Below, in pieces: positions 24,250 to 36,036 of a stretch of DNA of 64,000 nucleotides; within the stretch, counting starts at the first letter, position 1, and the number at the start of each line of letters is the position of its first letter. Where the stretch lies: contig JAQOTA010000006.1 in NCBI GenBank assembly GCA_029532415.1, forward strand, positions 277,398 through 341,397. The letters run 5' to 3'. The notes under the pieces are model-generated. The model made no database searches, had not been told where the DNA came from, and saw only the letters and a program-made list of their open reading frames with translations. The position numbers and the translations under genes are program-made. The DNA is from Marasmius tenuissimus. Lineage: Eukaryota; Basidiomycota; Agaricomycetes; Agaricales; Marasmiaceae.

Positions 24250-25550
24250 ATTCACATATCCACGTCTCTTCAGGCTGCAAGACCTCTGGAATGCTGCTTG
24301 GGAGTAGGCTGACGGCGTGATCCAGCCATCATATTCGATTTTTTTGGCGTTACCCATGAATAGGTGTTAGTCTTCCGTCTCAGACCATTCAGCCCGTCGG
24401 CCAACGGGAAAGGTTGCAGCCTCGATGAAGATCCTCGTACTAGCTGTTGTTTTGAAGAAAATCCTGACCTGAGGCTCGAAGGTGCGCCCCTCTTTGTCCC
24501 CAGCGTAAACTTACGGGCTGATGGCTTCTTTTTTTTTTGCAAGTCCAACACTTTTTACCCTCGATCTCCAGCAAAGTTGCCAATATTCACAACTCGGGCT
24601 CGCCGAACGTCAGTAATCACAGCGTCCTCCAGCATGTCAACATATCTTTCTTTTTGTAGACTCCTTTGCCATAGCTCGACGTGAAACCCATGCCTCAAGA
24701 CTCCAGCTTCCGCCAAAACCACATCAACACGCCTTCGATTTTGACGACTGAACTACGGCCGGACTTATCGCCTTCATCTTCCGATTTTCCCTATTGAAAA
24801 TTGAAGGAATGTCATACCCTACATCTCCCATTGCCCGCATTCAGGATGATGGTTGCTGACGGGGAGGTGCTACGTCCAGCTCAATTAGCACACCACACGA
24901 TACTGTCAGCATTCGCTGTTGTATACGCAGAGCACGAGGTTCCTGGGAGTAGACCAAGCCCATATACACGGAGTCGGAAACATTGATCAATGTGTCGAGG
25001 TTGGATGAAGGCAGAGGGGAATTGGGCTCAACAGGCGGGGTATAGATTATGACGGGCAAACACGACGAGAAAGCATGCCATCCAACTGTCAAGACCGGGC
25101 TTTGGATCATTCTGGCAGGATGTTAAAGCACGCTGCATGGGTTGATCGAATTCTTTGAGAGTCACCTTCACAATTACGCCTCTCTGTTTTATCGTTCCTT
25201 GTGGAATCCGTGTTCTCTCCCCCGTGCACTCTACTTGGTCGTTATCGTCGCTGCGACGAATATCTCGGTCGAAAAAACTTCGAGTTATGCAGGCTATGAG
25301 CCGCAGTCGTCTCGTTGTTCTTGCCGGACTCGTACGCATTGCGCAAGAATCAAGGTGTGGGCTGGTGTGACATGTTAGAGTATAATGGTTGGATATTACG
25401 AGGGTGTATAGCGAGTATATAGCTTACCAAATGACACAGAGTCATCTGTGCCCTCCGATTGAGCGTATTGAAGCCCCAGGAGCCGTGCTGCCTTCGAGAT
25501 GAGCTCTGGGAACGGTTTTAGTTGGTGCGTAGTGGTCCAAGTTGGGTTAC
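24250..25550 (+). pseudogene. Module B, copy B3
   Basis: Contains GGCTGCAAGACCTCTGGAATG near 24273 and CTCGTACTAGCTGTTGTTTTG near 24433, as in other B copies. It then departs from the B pattern. Several overlapping short frames on both strands; no product supported. Confidence 0.3.
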
Positions 25551-25564
25551 CTTAGGGCGGCCGC

Positions 25565-25595
25565 CGGCCCGTGACCAACTCTGCCCGAAACCATT
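25565..25595 (+). repeat. Recurrent box, copy 8
   Basis: Diverged copy: CGGCCCGTGACC then AACTCTGCCCGAAACCATTA, directly before B4. Confidence 0.45.
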
Positions 25596-25599
25596 ACAA

Positions 25600-26740
25600 G
25601 TCCTCCATTTCTGTTGTTTCATATTCTATGTATCCTCCAAAAACGCTGCCCAGGAGCAGCCTGGCACTATGTCTCAGCGACCAGAAGGACATACCTTGGA
25701 AGGAGTTCTAGAAATTTGGCTGTCCTCTGCAGAATCGTGAGTAGTTTCCAGTCTTTGATTTAATCATCCGGTTCATCAGCACACAGGAGCGGTTACAACT
25801 CGATGGAAACCTCGTACCAATTTGTATCCTTCGGAAAGTTTGGTCTCAAGCATGAAGTTCAAGGTGCATCTTTCTTCGTTCTCCATGTGAACTTTCGGGT
25901 TGAGACCGGTTTCTATTTTTCTAGTAGGTTTAGGGCTTTTCTGCCCTCCTATTCTCTTCTAACACCGAAATAGCATTGCAGCCAGTGCACCTTTCCTCTG
26001 ACAAACACGCAACCGCATAATCATGCCCTTGTTCTCTCTCGCCCAAACAAGAGAAAACAGGCTGGGAACGTGACAACGGAAGCTGAACCTTGGAGTTCCC
26101 TTATAGACGAGAGGACAGAGCGAAGACTGGGCAGAAGTTAGAACGATAAGAGGAAGGGAGAGACTATCGCTCTGAACGCTGCCAGGGAATCCAATGGTAT
26201 GTCCCGTTCCACCAATTTTTTCCCGTTGTTTCCTGCTATCATGTCTCCTTTTGCCTTTGCCTTCGTTCCGCTCACATCTACCCCGTCAGCATTCAGCAAG
26301 TGATTATGGCGATAAAACTGATCAAATACAACTTGAAGGCTGGATTTCAACGGTGAACTTTGCAAGAACACACCAGTCATCCACGCCCACACGTCTCTAC
26401 ACATTGTTTTTACCTCCCCGTCAGGAACCTCCTTTTGCAACTGAGCAATCAATGGTCTCGAGGAGGTAAGGCCGTACTGACGTCTCGTGTGAGTGGTCTC
26501 TTGTGTTTTGCCCCTCCATTGGCGTATCTGACTACAATAGCTTTTCTGCACGGAATTTGAAGACATTGACTGGCATCTTACCCATATCTTCTGTTCCCCA
26601 GAATCCGGATATCTATACACTCGAAGTCGGCTTGAGGATCCCCCGCCGCTCAATATGGACGATTCTCGGCTTCTGGATTCACAACTCTCGCCGAATGCTC
26701 CTCAGTATCGTGAGATCCTTTCGATTTGAGCCCTGATGAA
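25600..26740 (+). pseudogene. Module B, copy B4
   Basis: A possible first exon begins at ATG 25671 (MSQRPEGHTLEGVLEIWLSS), ends near 25738 at GTGAGT, and is followed by an acceptor near 25788. Next come AACCTCGTACCAATTTGTAT, a donor after GTTCAAG (25863), and an exon ending AATCCAATG|GTATGT (about 26197). This is the copy with the clearest B exon series, but no full reading could be assembled. Confidence 0.35.
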
Positions 26741-27387
26741 AACCCAACTCGAACGCGGCCTGCCGGTTCGGATATGGATGTTGTTGTCACTTATCTCGGC
26801 TCGAATACCACGAAACAGATTCGCGGTCTTCCTGGACAACTCGAGATCGCTCGTTTGGACGAACGCAACGCTGGTCACATACACAAATGCTGGCGGTTGT
26901 GACATCTTTTCAAGCCAGAAACGACTCGGATGAAGAATGAAGGGCGGGAGATGGAGAGGGCGGGGGAACGGCGAAGTTCATTGTTGCTGGTGTGGACTCG
27001 TGCGGAGTACACGGGAGCAACGCCTAACTGTCGGCTTGGATCTCGAACACGGCTCTGAGAATGCGGTCTTGAAGGTGGGTTCTTCGCTCTTTTTTTCTCG
27101 AGATTTGCGCTGACCTATTTCCTAACAAAATAGAACACGATCGTGATTCGTAGGGTAAATATCGATGCTGTCAAGTCCTACCCGAATATAAACTCCTGTC
27201 ATGAATGTCGGTTTGCCTATCCCTCGGACGCCATTGCGTATATTAGTGTCCGAGGAGGACCATGGGATCACTGGGATCACTCGTGCTGTAGACCATCAAT
27301 GCTCCCGCCGCGTGGGTCTATCTGCGGACAGCGCTCATGGGAAATACGGAGGTGATACGAGCTCGTGTAGGTCATGTGGCAGCACGG
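26741..27387 (+). repeat. Module G, copy G3
   Basis: Contains GGCTTGGATCTCGAACACGG near 27033 (LDLEHGSEN), a donor near 27074 and an acceptor near 27133. The next frame (27143-27355) starts MIRRVNIDAVKSYPNINS. Homologous to G before A1, A2 and A4; function unknown. Confidence 0.35.
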
Positions 27388-27499
27388 GGCTTTCACTTGA
27401 GATGGATTGTCCTTGAGTTTGACACCCCCCACCATCACTTCCATCATCACCTTCCCTCATTCCTTTCCTCCCCCCAACTTATCCCCCTGTCCCAAGATT
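27388..27499 (+). promoter_or_regulatory. Conserved upstream region of A3
   Basis: CTTTCACTTGAGATGGATTG, a CACCCCCCACC block and a pyrimidine-rich run, nearly identical to that of A2. Confidence 0.5.
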
Positions 27500-29782
27500 A
27501 TGGCCTCTAACTTCTCCAACGCTCGACGGACGACAATAGGAGCCAATGCTACTATTCAAACCGTGGCTGGAGATGCAATCACAAACATCTACAACAATCC
27601 AGAGAGCGGAGATCGAGTAACTCTGGTAGGTGCTGGTCTTTGTGGTTCTCATTGGCTATCCTTAATCTTGCCTCTAGTATGGTAGGACGGTTCGAAGGAT
27701 AATCGAAGGCGACATCAAGCTTCGACACCAACTATTGTCCGAGGTCCTGACAGTCAATATCAATTCGCAAAGGGGAGGGTCAACATCCGAGCCGGGGTTA
27801 CGGGCAGTCAAAGTGAAGCAGAGGGCAAAAGATTCCATTTTTTCGACGCTGTTTCCGGTCCAAGATTTTGTCAATCGTCATCAAGCCGCAAGGTGGGAAA
27901 TCAACATCAAGAGCGTCGCTAGGGTCGTCGCAAGTAGTCAAAGTGAAGAAAACAAAGCACACCGCCGAGATATGTGGATATTCTGGAGTGTTTACAGTTA
28001 CTACCCTCGAGCCGGTCGATGAGAACGATCGGGATGAATTTGGAGAGGCGAGTGTTAAGGTTTGGATAGAGTAGAATGACTTGATGACTGGCTTTAGATC
28101 GCGAAGAGTTACCTCAAGGCAGTGATGTCCTGGCGGTGAGTAGGCGAGCTATTAATCTGTCACTAGGTATAATGGGAAGTTGCAGGTCGGCGCTGCTGAT
28201 TCAAGTATTCGCGGTGGCCGAGTCGAGAGTGTTTACACTAATAGTTCATGAGGGTAGGTTTCTCTTTGAGAATCTTGATTGCGTGTACTGAAAGAACTGT
28301 AGAACTTGCAAACGGAGACGAGTTCACTGATTGGTATTGGGAAAAGGAAACGATTGTATTCTACTACCTTCTATATACACGTGTATGTCCGGTCATTGAG
28401 GCTGGTGTCCCAGCTGAGATGTGCTCTTAGGGTGTTGCGATCCAGTCTCTGCGCGACGACGAGACGACGAGATTTCCGGTGAGCTGGCTATTTTTAGCAT
28501 TGGATTGGGAATAATAGAAGACAGGTTACGAATCGTTATGAAGAATGGTCTTTCAACCTCAAAACACTTTCGTGGCATTACGACTTGGCTTCCATCTCCC
28601 TCAATCCACCGAGCAACAAGGACCTCCGACCATACCTCAATCAACCACCACCACTTTGCCAAGAACCCCCCCTGCGACTGGACACCGCCGAAATCGTCGC
28701 TTTTGTTGAGGAGACCCTCGGCGATGTTTCGAACCTGATTGTGTCATCGGGAGGGAGCTGGATCACTAAATTGTCGCGCTATGCCCGACATGGGCTTTTG
28801 ACCTTTGGCGCTGTTGTTGACCTGACCAAACCGGGAATTCTCGCCCACCTTCCCTTCACTCCCTCTCCTGAATGGTTTTGCCAGAGCCGCAACCCCAACG
28901 TAAAAGCCAGCTTGTCTGGCTCAGGTATGTCCGCCTTTCAACTTCATCTTCCTCTTACTGACTTTATCAATTCCAGGGCGAGTGGACTTCGCATTCCACA
29001 AGACTGGTGACGTGCAAGTGGATCTCCGATTCGGCTTGTGCATACCAGACAAGGACCGCAACCAACTTTGTTGCGCCTACCTCTCCCAGTCCCTCCACGT
29101 CTGCAGTGACTCTGAAAATGTAAGGGATGTTGGTGAGTGTTCCTTCATGCATTGCTGTTTTTCTTTGTCTGATCTTTTCACTTCCTGAGTTTATGTTGAT
29201 CACATCGGGTTCATCCTCAAAGGTACCTTCCCCCACAACCCCACCACATCTAGCCCCCCAGCATACCTCTTTGTTCTGCCTCTACACACCGAAATCATCA
29301 ACAGCCTGTACTGTGTCCGTCATCCGCTCCCTCAAAGCCTATTCTACTGGGCCCGCGACCCACAGGGAAGGAATGTCGTTGTTGAGGAGGATTGGAAGAA
29401 GTTTGGGATCCCTGAGTTGAGGGTGAAGGAATGGATCGGCACTTGTTGGTTCCAGAGCGGGTACACAGCGGTCCGAGAATCTCTTTGCTCAAGGCATTAT
29501 GACCTGGATGGAAGACAATACGCTCGTGATCATGGGTATCCCGAGTTGATATATGGTGAGTCACATTCTTTCTCTAAACCAACACCGCATTGATATCGTT
29601 GTTGTTTCTCAGCCGATCCTCACAATACCATGAGAATAGAAGAGCTTGAAGACTCGAACTCAGAGCTCGAAGACTCAGACACGGGCTCCGAAACCCCTTC
29701 CTCGCATTCACAACTTGCGTCTCTGTCACCACCCTCACTCGTAGCGGCACATACAGAAGATACTCCGAGGTTGCCGAATTGA
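27500..29782 (+). pseudogene. Gene A3, frameshifted copy of the A family
   Basis: Exons by homology: 27500-27625, 27678-28047, 28098-28135, 28186-28253, 28303-28382, 28431-28478, 28525-28924, 28977-29132, 29190-29555, 29613-29782. Exon 2 is 370 nt, one base longer than in A2, because a T run near 27840 is one base longer. This shifts the frame about 56 codons into exon 2. All other exons keep A-family lengths and phases, and the stop is in place. The exon 2 donor is GC (GAG|GCGAGT) instead of GT. Either the copy was inactivated very recently or the extra T is a sequencing error; otherwise it would encode a protein close to A2. Confidence 0.75.
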
Positions 29783-30149
29783 AGCTAGCGTTCACTGGGC
29801 CGGACGTGGTTTCTTGAAGAAGTGCTAACGTACCATGTCCTCATATCCACATCCGTTTTTCGTGAGTCTGATGCACAATCTTCAGATAACGGTTGATCCC
29901 AGTGGCCGTTCAAGCCAAAGCAGAAAGTAACTTACTGGTTCGAATGATACTCTTGACTGCTCAATCGATATACATATAAGTTTCTACGGGCTCATTTCGG
30001 GTTTGACTGATTAGTACCTCATAATACATGAATGGCTTCAAGTATAACGCGCCTTCTAGTACAAATAAATATGCACAGAACACTCGGATATTTAAATGGA
30101 CTTTGCGTACGGCGACTATTCGTACAATATCCGTACGAGGAGAAGTAAA
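29783..30149. other. 3' flank of A3 and spacer
   Basis: No gene. Shares the A-family 3' flank and the spacer found next to functional INO1. Confidence 0.45.
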
Positions 30150-30525
30150 TTCGTGTACCAAGGGTGGCGGAACGATTGAACTTGAATTAAGGAGACTTCA
30201 AGCAGATGGGAGAACAGTGAAAGGACTGGGCAAAGAGGCGTGAGTTCCTCACGGCCCTCACAAGTCGGAGGCTCAGTGAGGATGGTGAGGCTGCAGATTG
30301 AAGGTGCCCTGGCGTCCTAACTGAGACCAGGTCAAACAGGAAACGAGGTAGGAAACATGAACAACTCACCTCATGAGACTCAAAGTCGACCGTTCTACCG
30401 TAGAAGACCTCGGTCCTCGGAGTGGTACTCGTCAATGGTCCTCTCCAAATCGCCGGATGCCGGGAACGCGATGTGGTTCGAGTGCTCGCCTTCTCCGACC
30501 GCGACCTCGGGAGCCTTAAAATGCT
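30150..30525 (-). pseudogene. INO1 3' relic I3
   Basis: Plus-strand landmarks in INO1 order: GGCAAAGAGGCGTGAGTTCC (exon 3), GAACAACTCACC (donor context), CGTAGAAGACCTCGG (exon 2), CTCGGGAGCCTTAAAA (end of similarity near 30523). The last exon is absent as in I1 and I2. Non-functional. Confidence 0.85.
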
Positions 30526-30769
30526 CTTTCTACTCACAGAGGCTGCGATGCTATACTATCCCGGCCGGTGAGAGAAAGCTGGGTCGGAGACATGTATGGG
30601 AAGTCGAGAAACGAGTTTCGAGATGACTAGATGTTCATCGTGGCTGAGTGAAGAGTGGGGAGAGCGTTAGCTTCACGAAGTAGTATATTCGGCGTGTATG
30701 TCAGATCGCGTGCCGGAGATGTAGATACGGTGAGTATCTCGAATCGGAATTGATGTCGGTACAACTGAT
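30526..30769 (-). pseudogene. Module E, copy E3, left part (split by the KDZ element)
   Basis: Homologous to the start of E1 and E2 (CAGAGGCTGCGATGCTATAC, then a CGGTGAG..GGAC-TGTATGGGAAGTCGAG stretch). Interrupted at 30777 by the transposon; the continuation is at 36068. Confidence 0.5.
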
Positions 30770-30777
30770 GCATTCCA
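30770..30777. repeat. Target-site duplication, left copy
   Basis: GCATTCCA, repeated directly at 36068-36075 on the other side of the KDZ element. Confidence 0.85.
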
Positions 30778-30820
30778 GAGAGCTTCGACACGAGCGACGT
30801 GGTGAGAATCGAAAGCGAAA
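30778..30820 (+). repeat. Left terminal inverted repeat of the KDZ element
   Basis: Starts GAGAGCTTCGACACGAGC and matches the inverted right end at 19 of the first 22 positions. Confidence 0.8.
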
Positions 30821-30965
30821 GAGAAAGCGAAAGAAAGAGAAAGAGTAAGGAAATCAAAAGTAAAAGTGAGATCGAAAGTATGGGGAAAATCGAAAGTGTG
30901 GGTGAGATCGTGGGATCGAAAGTCAACCTCAAGATAGAAAGCGCGCTATCTACTTTCGATTCCGA
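30808..30965 (+). repeat. Subterminal GAAAG repeat array, left
   Basis: About a dozen irregularly spaced GAAAGC/GAAAGT units, many as ATCGAAAGT. The right end has the same unit in inverted orientation, so these are candidate transposase-binding sites rather than a plain microsatellite. Confidence 0.6.
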
Positions 30966-30995
30966 TTCCGCCTGTCGCTTAATTCATTTCCATAC

Positions 30996-31006
30996 GTATA
31001 TATAGC
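30996..31006 (+). promoter_or_regulatory. TATA box of the KDZ transposase gene
   Basis: GTATATATAG about 50 bp before the ATG at 31056, the only such motif between the subterminal repeats and the gene. Confidence 0.6.
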
Positions 31007-31055
31007 TGGCTTCTTATTAGCAGAAATCCCCTTCCACCCCATATTTGTTCAAGCC

Positions 31056-33108
31056 ATGGATCGAATCACAATCGGTGACCTTACACAGCTTGATCTTCCC
31101 GGCTCTCTTTCGCTATCAAAGCTCGCCACCTATTTTCGCATTTGCCAGTTTCTTCGACGCGAAATCACAGTCTATAGCAAAGTGTCCAGTTCACAGAACC
31201 CGCCAGTAGCCCTTCCACCTCACGTTGTGTCCTTTTTGAGCTCAATTTTGAATGTATCCGAGCCATACGTTACGGACCTGTGGGTGACTTTGGGAGTTTT
31301 CATCTGGGATGAGGGAGAGATGGAATTGGAGAAGCAAGACGCGGTGTTCTTTGAAAGGCATGGGAAATTAGACAGTTCACAGCATAAACATCTCGGTGCG
31401 TTGCAGGGAATTTGTTACAATATGGGGGTCTGACGGCCAATTTTGAAGCGGCATTCATGTTCTATCCACCTCATTTCTCATGTCTCAAATGTGGCCGTGG
31501 TCTCACTCGACTCTCTAGAGTGCCGATCACCCTCTTCTCACTCCACGGTGCTCATGATGGCTACTCAACTTCCCTTCGATGCCCTGTTTGTCCTATCCGC
31601 TACTACCCGCAATACTACACCGATACGGATGTCGAGAAGCGATTCTACTACAGCTCAACACCGTCAACCTATATTCACCTTGAGCAATCCACGTTCATTA
31701 CAACCGCTCTCGCAGAGCTATTCACAATGTGGATGCTATTTGCATGGGTATCTTCTCTCAACTCTGCGAACATCTACAACCACGCTATGTCAGCATTACC
31801 ACCCGAACTCATTGGTCAAAGCCGGTACACTCTCACGTCAGAGCAAGTGTGGCGAACGTTTGTTCTGCATGCACTCTTTCGTCATGCCTCTCAGTACAAT
31901 TCCGTATTGACCATGTCTGAGGCCCCTGGAGTTGATCACGACCTTAGACTGAAGGAGGTTCAGTCGCTTCGGAACATACTCATGGATCGCCACGGACAAC
32001 CCGAGCGGTTACATGCGTGCAACATATGTGAGAAACTGATACCAACCGACCTCCCAGATGCATATCTAGGCCTTCGTAAGCTTTATTTTTCTATCAATTA
32101 TGCGTGAACTGATCAATTTGTCTTGAACCAAAATTCATTGTAGGCCCTCTGCGAGCAGTTGTGGTCGATGGGGTATCTATTGGTCGTCCTTGTTGCAAGA
32201 TTCACAATTGTCCAGCGCCCCTCATCACCAACCGGACCCATTACTGTGCCTTTCACAATGAAACTCACCACAATCACTGTGTTGTTACCGAGTGTGTTGA
32301 GAAGGTCCGCCCTGGATATCAAACTTGTGGTCATCCCGATCACGTTGCGATCGAAGCACACCACAAATTGAAGGGCAAATCCTTCTTCATGCTCCGAAAG
32401 CGGCTTCTCCGTGCAAATGGGGTACCAGACGACAACAATGAGGAGTCCGACGAGGTCTTGGAGTTGGGGCCAGAGTCTTCTCATAAGTCTGACCTTGGAA
32501 ATCGTCAAGTGAAGGCTCGCTTTGGCCGCCGGCGTACACACAATGAACAGCTAATTGTTTGCTGCTGCGGAGTTATCGCTGCCAGAGCTACCATGTTCGG
32601 TGCTGAGGCAATCTCAGGGGTCAAGGTATTTGTTCTGTACAGCTTGGATGTCACAGCTCTTATATCATATAACTAGGACTTCATGAAATCAGTCTATCCC
32701 GATAAAGATGACATACCAGATGTTATTTTTTTCGATAACAACTGCCAGCTACAGCAACACCTTTTGGCAAGTGACGAATCCCATTTTGATAATGTCATTC
32801 TCCCCGTCGACGTCTTCCACTTCAAATCCAAGCACAAGGAAGGAGAGTTTTGTGATAGACATTGCAACCCAGCACAGTGGACAGAGCTCGTGGGGGAAGA
32901 TGGCAAGTGGGTCTTTAATTCCTCTGCAGCTGAGCAGACAAATGCCTGGATTGGGGGGTATTTATCTATGGTTCGTGATATGCTCCCCCACAACTACGAT
33001 TTTTTCTTGGATGAGATGATCAAGAGGCGGAATGAGGTGACGGTTGCACGTCTGAAGCGAGTCGGCGATCATCCCTACAAGGTCCCTTCAACCAATTCGT
33101 CGAGATAG
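31056..33108 (+). CDS. KDZ transposase with CxC5/CxC6-type cysteine clusters (626 aa)
   Basis: Exons 31056-31395, 31449-32075, 32144-32625 and 32677-33108, all GT-AG, 1881 nt, no internal stop. After an N-terminal helical region comes a CxC5-like cluster (from about residue 118; YPPHFSCLKCGRG, then CPVC). Next is a CxC6-like cluster (about 336-395; CCKIHNC, HYCAFH, TCGH), and last an RNase H-like catalytic part. Candidate acidic triad: D331 (VVVDG), D503 (FFDNNC) and E569 (SSAAEQTN). The VDVFHFKSKHK and FCDRHCNP motifs are typical of this family. It should cut and join the element ends in the nucleus. All expected motifs are present, so the gene may be active. Confidence 0.93.
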
Positions 33109-33310
33109 TGTGTTGATATTTCAATTTTACTCATCAATGCAGATGAATCTATTCACTGTATATAGTGTATCTATTATCAAGAAAGTAGGAACTCGGAGTG
33201 CTATAGATTGAAGAACTTGAAATGAAGGTAAATCAAAATAGCACAGATCCTATAAACAGCGAGGATGTCCTACGGCAAATACAAGACCAAAGGTCGGATA
33301 AGACGTCACC
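33109..33310. terminator. Convergent 3' region between the two KDZ genes
   Basis: About 200 bp, AT-richer than the coding parts, holding the 3' ends of both genes (for example TATATAGTGTATCTATTATC near 33160). Exact polyadenylation signals are not clear. Confidence 0.4.
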
Positions 33311-35639
33311 TTAATCACTCTCGGAGCCCGAGCTAAGAATGATCAATTGGCAATTGCCCTTTTGGGTCGTCTGCACGGTTGTTCTCGAAGGGGTCAGAGT
33401 CGTTTGTCCAGTGCCGCGTGGGGTCACTGCGGCCCGTGTCTTTGTTACCGATTCCACTAATTCCATATTGACCTCCGCCACTGACTCTACCTTGACCGCC
33501 GCCACCACTGGTTCTGCCTTAATCTCAACTGATGGCCTGGGTGTCTTCTTCTTCGACTTCAGCTCCCTCAGGCCTGGAACCTTCCCTTCTGGCCATTCCT
33601 TGGAAACACGGGTGCGGAAATCTTTCCAAGTACTGATTGGGTTCTGAATGAATTCCTCCTTTAGATCATCCGATGCGGCTGCCCAAAATTTCATATGACG
33701 AGAGAAGGTGGGCCACAAGATTTCCACTCCAAATGCCCGTGAATACTTGTCAAGTTCCGATCCTCCTGACTGCTGTCCCGCAGTATCAATACCCTCCTTT
33801 ATTGGAGCGAAGTATCTCAGTGGCCAAAGTGCATGTCGTGAATCTGGTTCACGACGTTGCATTTCAGTAAGAGTGGCTGTAGAATTAGACACTGCGGAAA
33901 CTGCCAACTTGGCTGGCCCTGAAGTCAATTCGCGTTTCACGGGACAACTGGCCAAAGGGGCGGGAGAAGGGGAGGGAGAATCCTCTAGTACAATCAACTC
34001 GACTGTGGAAGACTCGGTGATGGGAGATGGGGGGTGGGTATCAACTCGTGGGCGTTGGCGTGGAGACTGTGGGAGTGATGATGTAAATGGTAGGTCCTTT
34101 CGCTTCAGAGGATTCTGGGGCTTGTTGATGCTAGAAGAACGAAGTTTACTCTGTACTTCCATCATGGATTGCATCTCATCTGACACGGGAAACTCGCGCA
34201 TCTGCCCATACTTCTGAGGTGCTCGATATAGCAACGTTTCTCCCGCCACTATTTTCCAAGGAACAGCAATATCTGCTTGCTTCCAGCGCCCAGTTTCTGG
34301 ATGATAAACCTCGGGGTTAGCACCTATTGCACTGCGAACAAACTCGGGTGCATCCGCAAGTTTGAAGTGGGGAAAGGTTTTGGACACGACCGAAAACTCT
34401 TGGGTACCGCCGTGGCCATCAAAAAAGGTAATATCGAGAGTCTTACTCTCCTCCTCCTCGTAATGCTTCTGGGTAGTGACTGTCTGCGCGGACTGGTGGT
34501 AATCGTCAATAGCATCCTGCCGATGTTGATAGTGAATTGGTTTAAGTGGACGGCCTACAACAGGTTTGGGGATACGCTCAGTGTTCCTAGATGATTTGGA
34601 CGTGGGAGTCGTTGGGTCGGTGGTAGGAGGGAGGATTCTGTGACCAAGATATCTGCACGGAACCGCAAAATGTCGCTGGTAGGCTTTGCAACAGTTGATA
34701 CAGTGCTTGAACGAGCACGCTTCGGCCGGTCTCCCAGGCTTTTCTGAGCCAGCACACCCCTTCCCAGAGCAGCACGACCGGATCTGACCATTGATCAGTC
34801 GCTTTTCAACGGCGCCAATGGTCCATAACTGGTCAGACCCAGAATCCACTTCCTGGATTTGGGTTGAGGAGAGTTCCGACTCTGAGTGATGAAGTGAGTC
34901 GATATTTGAAGGAACGGTGGGCTGGGTGTTAGGTGGAGGAATCGGGTCAAGAATAGGCTGGGGAGGGGCGTTGGTAATCTGCGCAGCAACAAGAGCGGGC
35001 AAAGACGAAGGTGGCGCTGGAGCAGGAATACCTGAGCAAGAATCACCAGAGAACAAGTGATCCTCGTATGCATCAAGCCAATGAGAATAGTCCTCTGCCT
35101 GCTGATTAGTTAAAGATTGATCTGGAATTGGAATACCACAGATACGACCGGAGGTCGTTGGAGTAGCTGGATGATCAAGATGGAACATGTCCTCGACGGC
35201 GAGTCGATTGCGAGGCTCGGCTTGCTTCACTGGTTGGTATGAGGATGAATGTTTTGAAGGAGTCGACGGGTAAGGAAGAAAATGCTCCTCAGTTGGATCA
35301 TACGCTAGAAGCTCTTGTAGCGATTTGTTCTCCTTTGGATCCGGGAAACGATAGACTTTGAGCTCTGAAGGTAAACCTGTCCGTTCAAGATCATCCCGCC
35401 AGGCTATGAAGTGGGTTACCCGTGGGTCGGGGTCATCACACTTGATCCACAATATCAGGAGGCGACTGGATCAAGTCTGAAATAGTTTGACTCACCGCCT
35501 CATAGAAGTATCCACGATGGCTTGGGTTAACCTTTCCGAAGCACGGCCGTACAGAGACTGATTTCCCACAGGTAGGACAAGACGTATGGAGCGGGGGGAT
35601 ATGCTGCCTGTATCGGTACGCTTTCAATCGAGAAGACAT
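33311..35639 (-). CDS. GRF-type zinc-finger protein carried by the KDZ element (757 aa)
   Basis: Two exons, 35496-35639 and 33311-35440, with a 55-nt GT-AG intron. Splicing fuses GYFYEA to CDDPDPRVTHFIAW and so completes a GRF-like finger at residues 21-62 (CPTCG, NPSHRGYFYE, C49, FIAW), which strongly supports the intron. GRF fingers usually bind single-stranded nucleic acid. A second cysteine-rich cluster lies at about 271-303 (CCSGKGC, CSFKHC). The rest is proline/serine-rich and looks disordered. It is convergent with the transposase and inside the same inverted repeats, so it is probably an element-encoded accessory factor. The start is the first ATG after a TATA box. Confidence 0.78.
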
Positions 35640-35686
35640 GAGCTTTAGCGGGGGAAATTGGCAGAAGAGAAGTACAATAAACCAAC

Positions 35687-35700
35687 ACCTTTTATAGGTA
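35687..35700 (-). promoter_or_regulatory. TATA box of the GRF-finger gene
   Basis: Minus-strand TACCTATAAAAGG, about 50 bp upstream of the ATG at 35639. Confidence 0.6.
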
Positions 35701-35874
35701 GCAGCAGCCCCGTATCTGAGAGACGGCGCGTTTTGCGCGTCGCGACTTACGGTTGCCGTGCAACGCAGCCGACGCACTTCAGGAACACAACTAAAGGTAA
35801 AAAGGCTACCTCGGGATAGGGCCAATTGAGATTTATATTAGGATTATATTGCGTAGGATCTACACTATATCAAA

Positions 35875-36036
35875 ACCACAATCGAAAGTTGACAACTCGG
35901 GCTCCACTCAAGAAAAGAAAGTGATGGTCCGATCGAAAGTAAGAGACGGATCGAAAGTCTGGGAAAAAATACTTACTTTCGATTATCACCCCGGACTTTC
36001 ACTTTCACTTTCACTTTCACTTTTGTTTTCGATTTC
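35875..36036 (-). repeat. Subterminal GAAAG repeat array, right
   Basis: ATCGAAAGT units at 35880-35970, then on plus a run of ACTTTC units (35994-36023), i.e. GAAAGT on the minus strand. Mirrors the left array. Confidence 0.6.

Noticed and set aside
31412..32107. Independent gene starting at 31412
   Set aside because: A 53-nt intron (31396-31448) joins this frame to the upstream exon and gives a continuous CxC transposase.
36001..36025. Simple microsatellite (ACTTTC)n
   Set aside because: The same unit is spread irregularly at both ends of the KDZ element in inverted orientation, so it belongs to the element ends.
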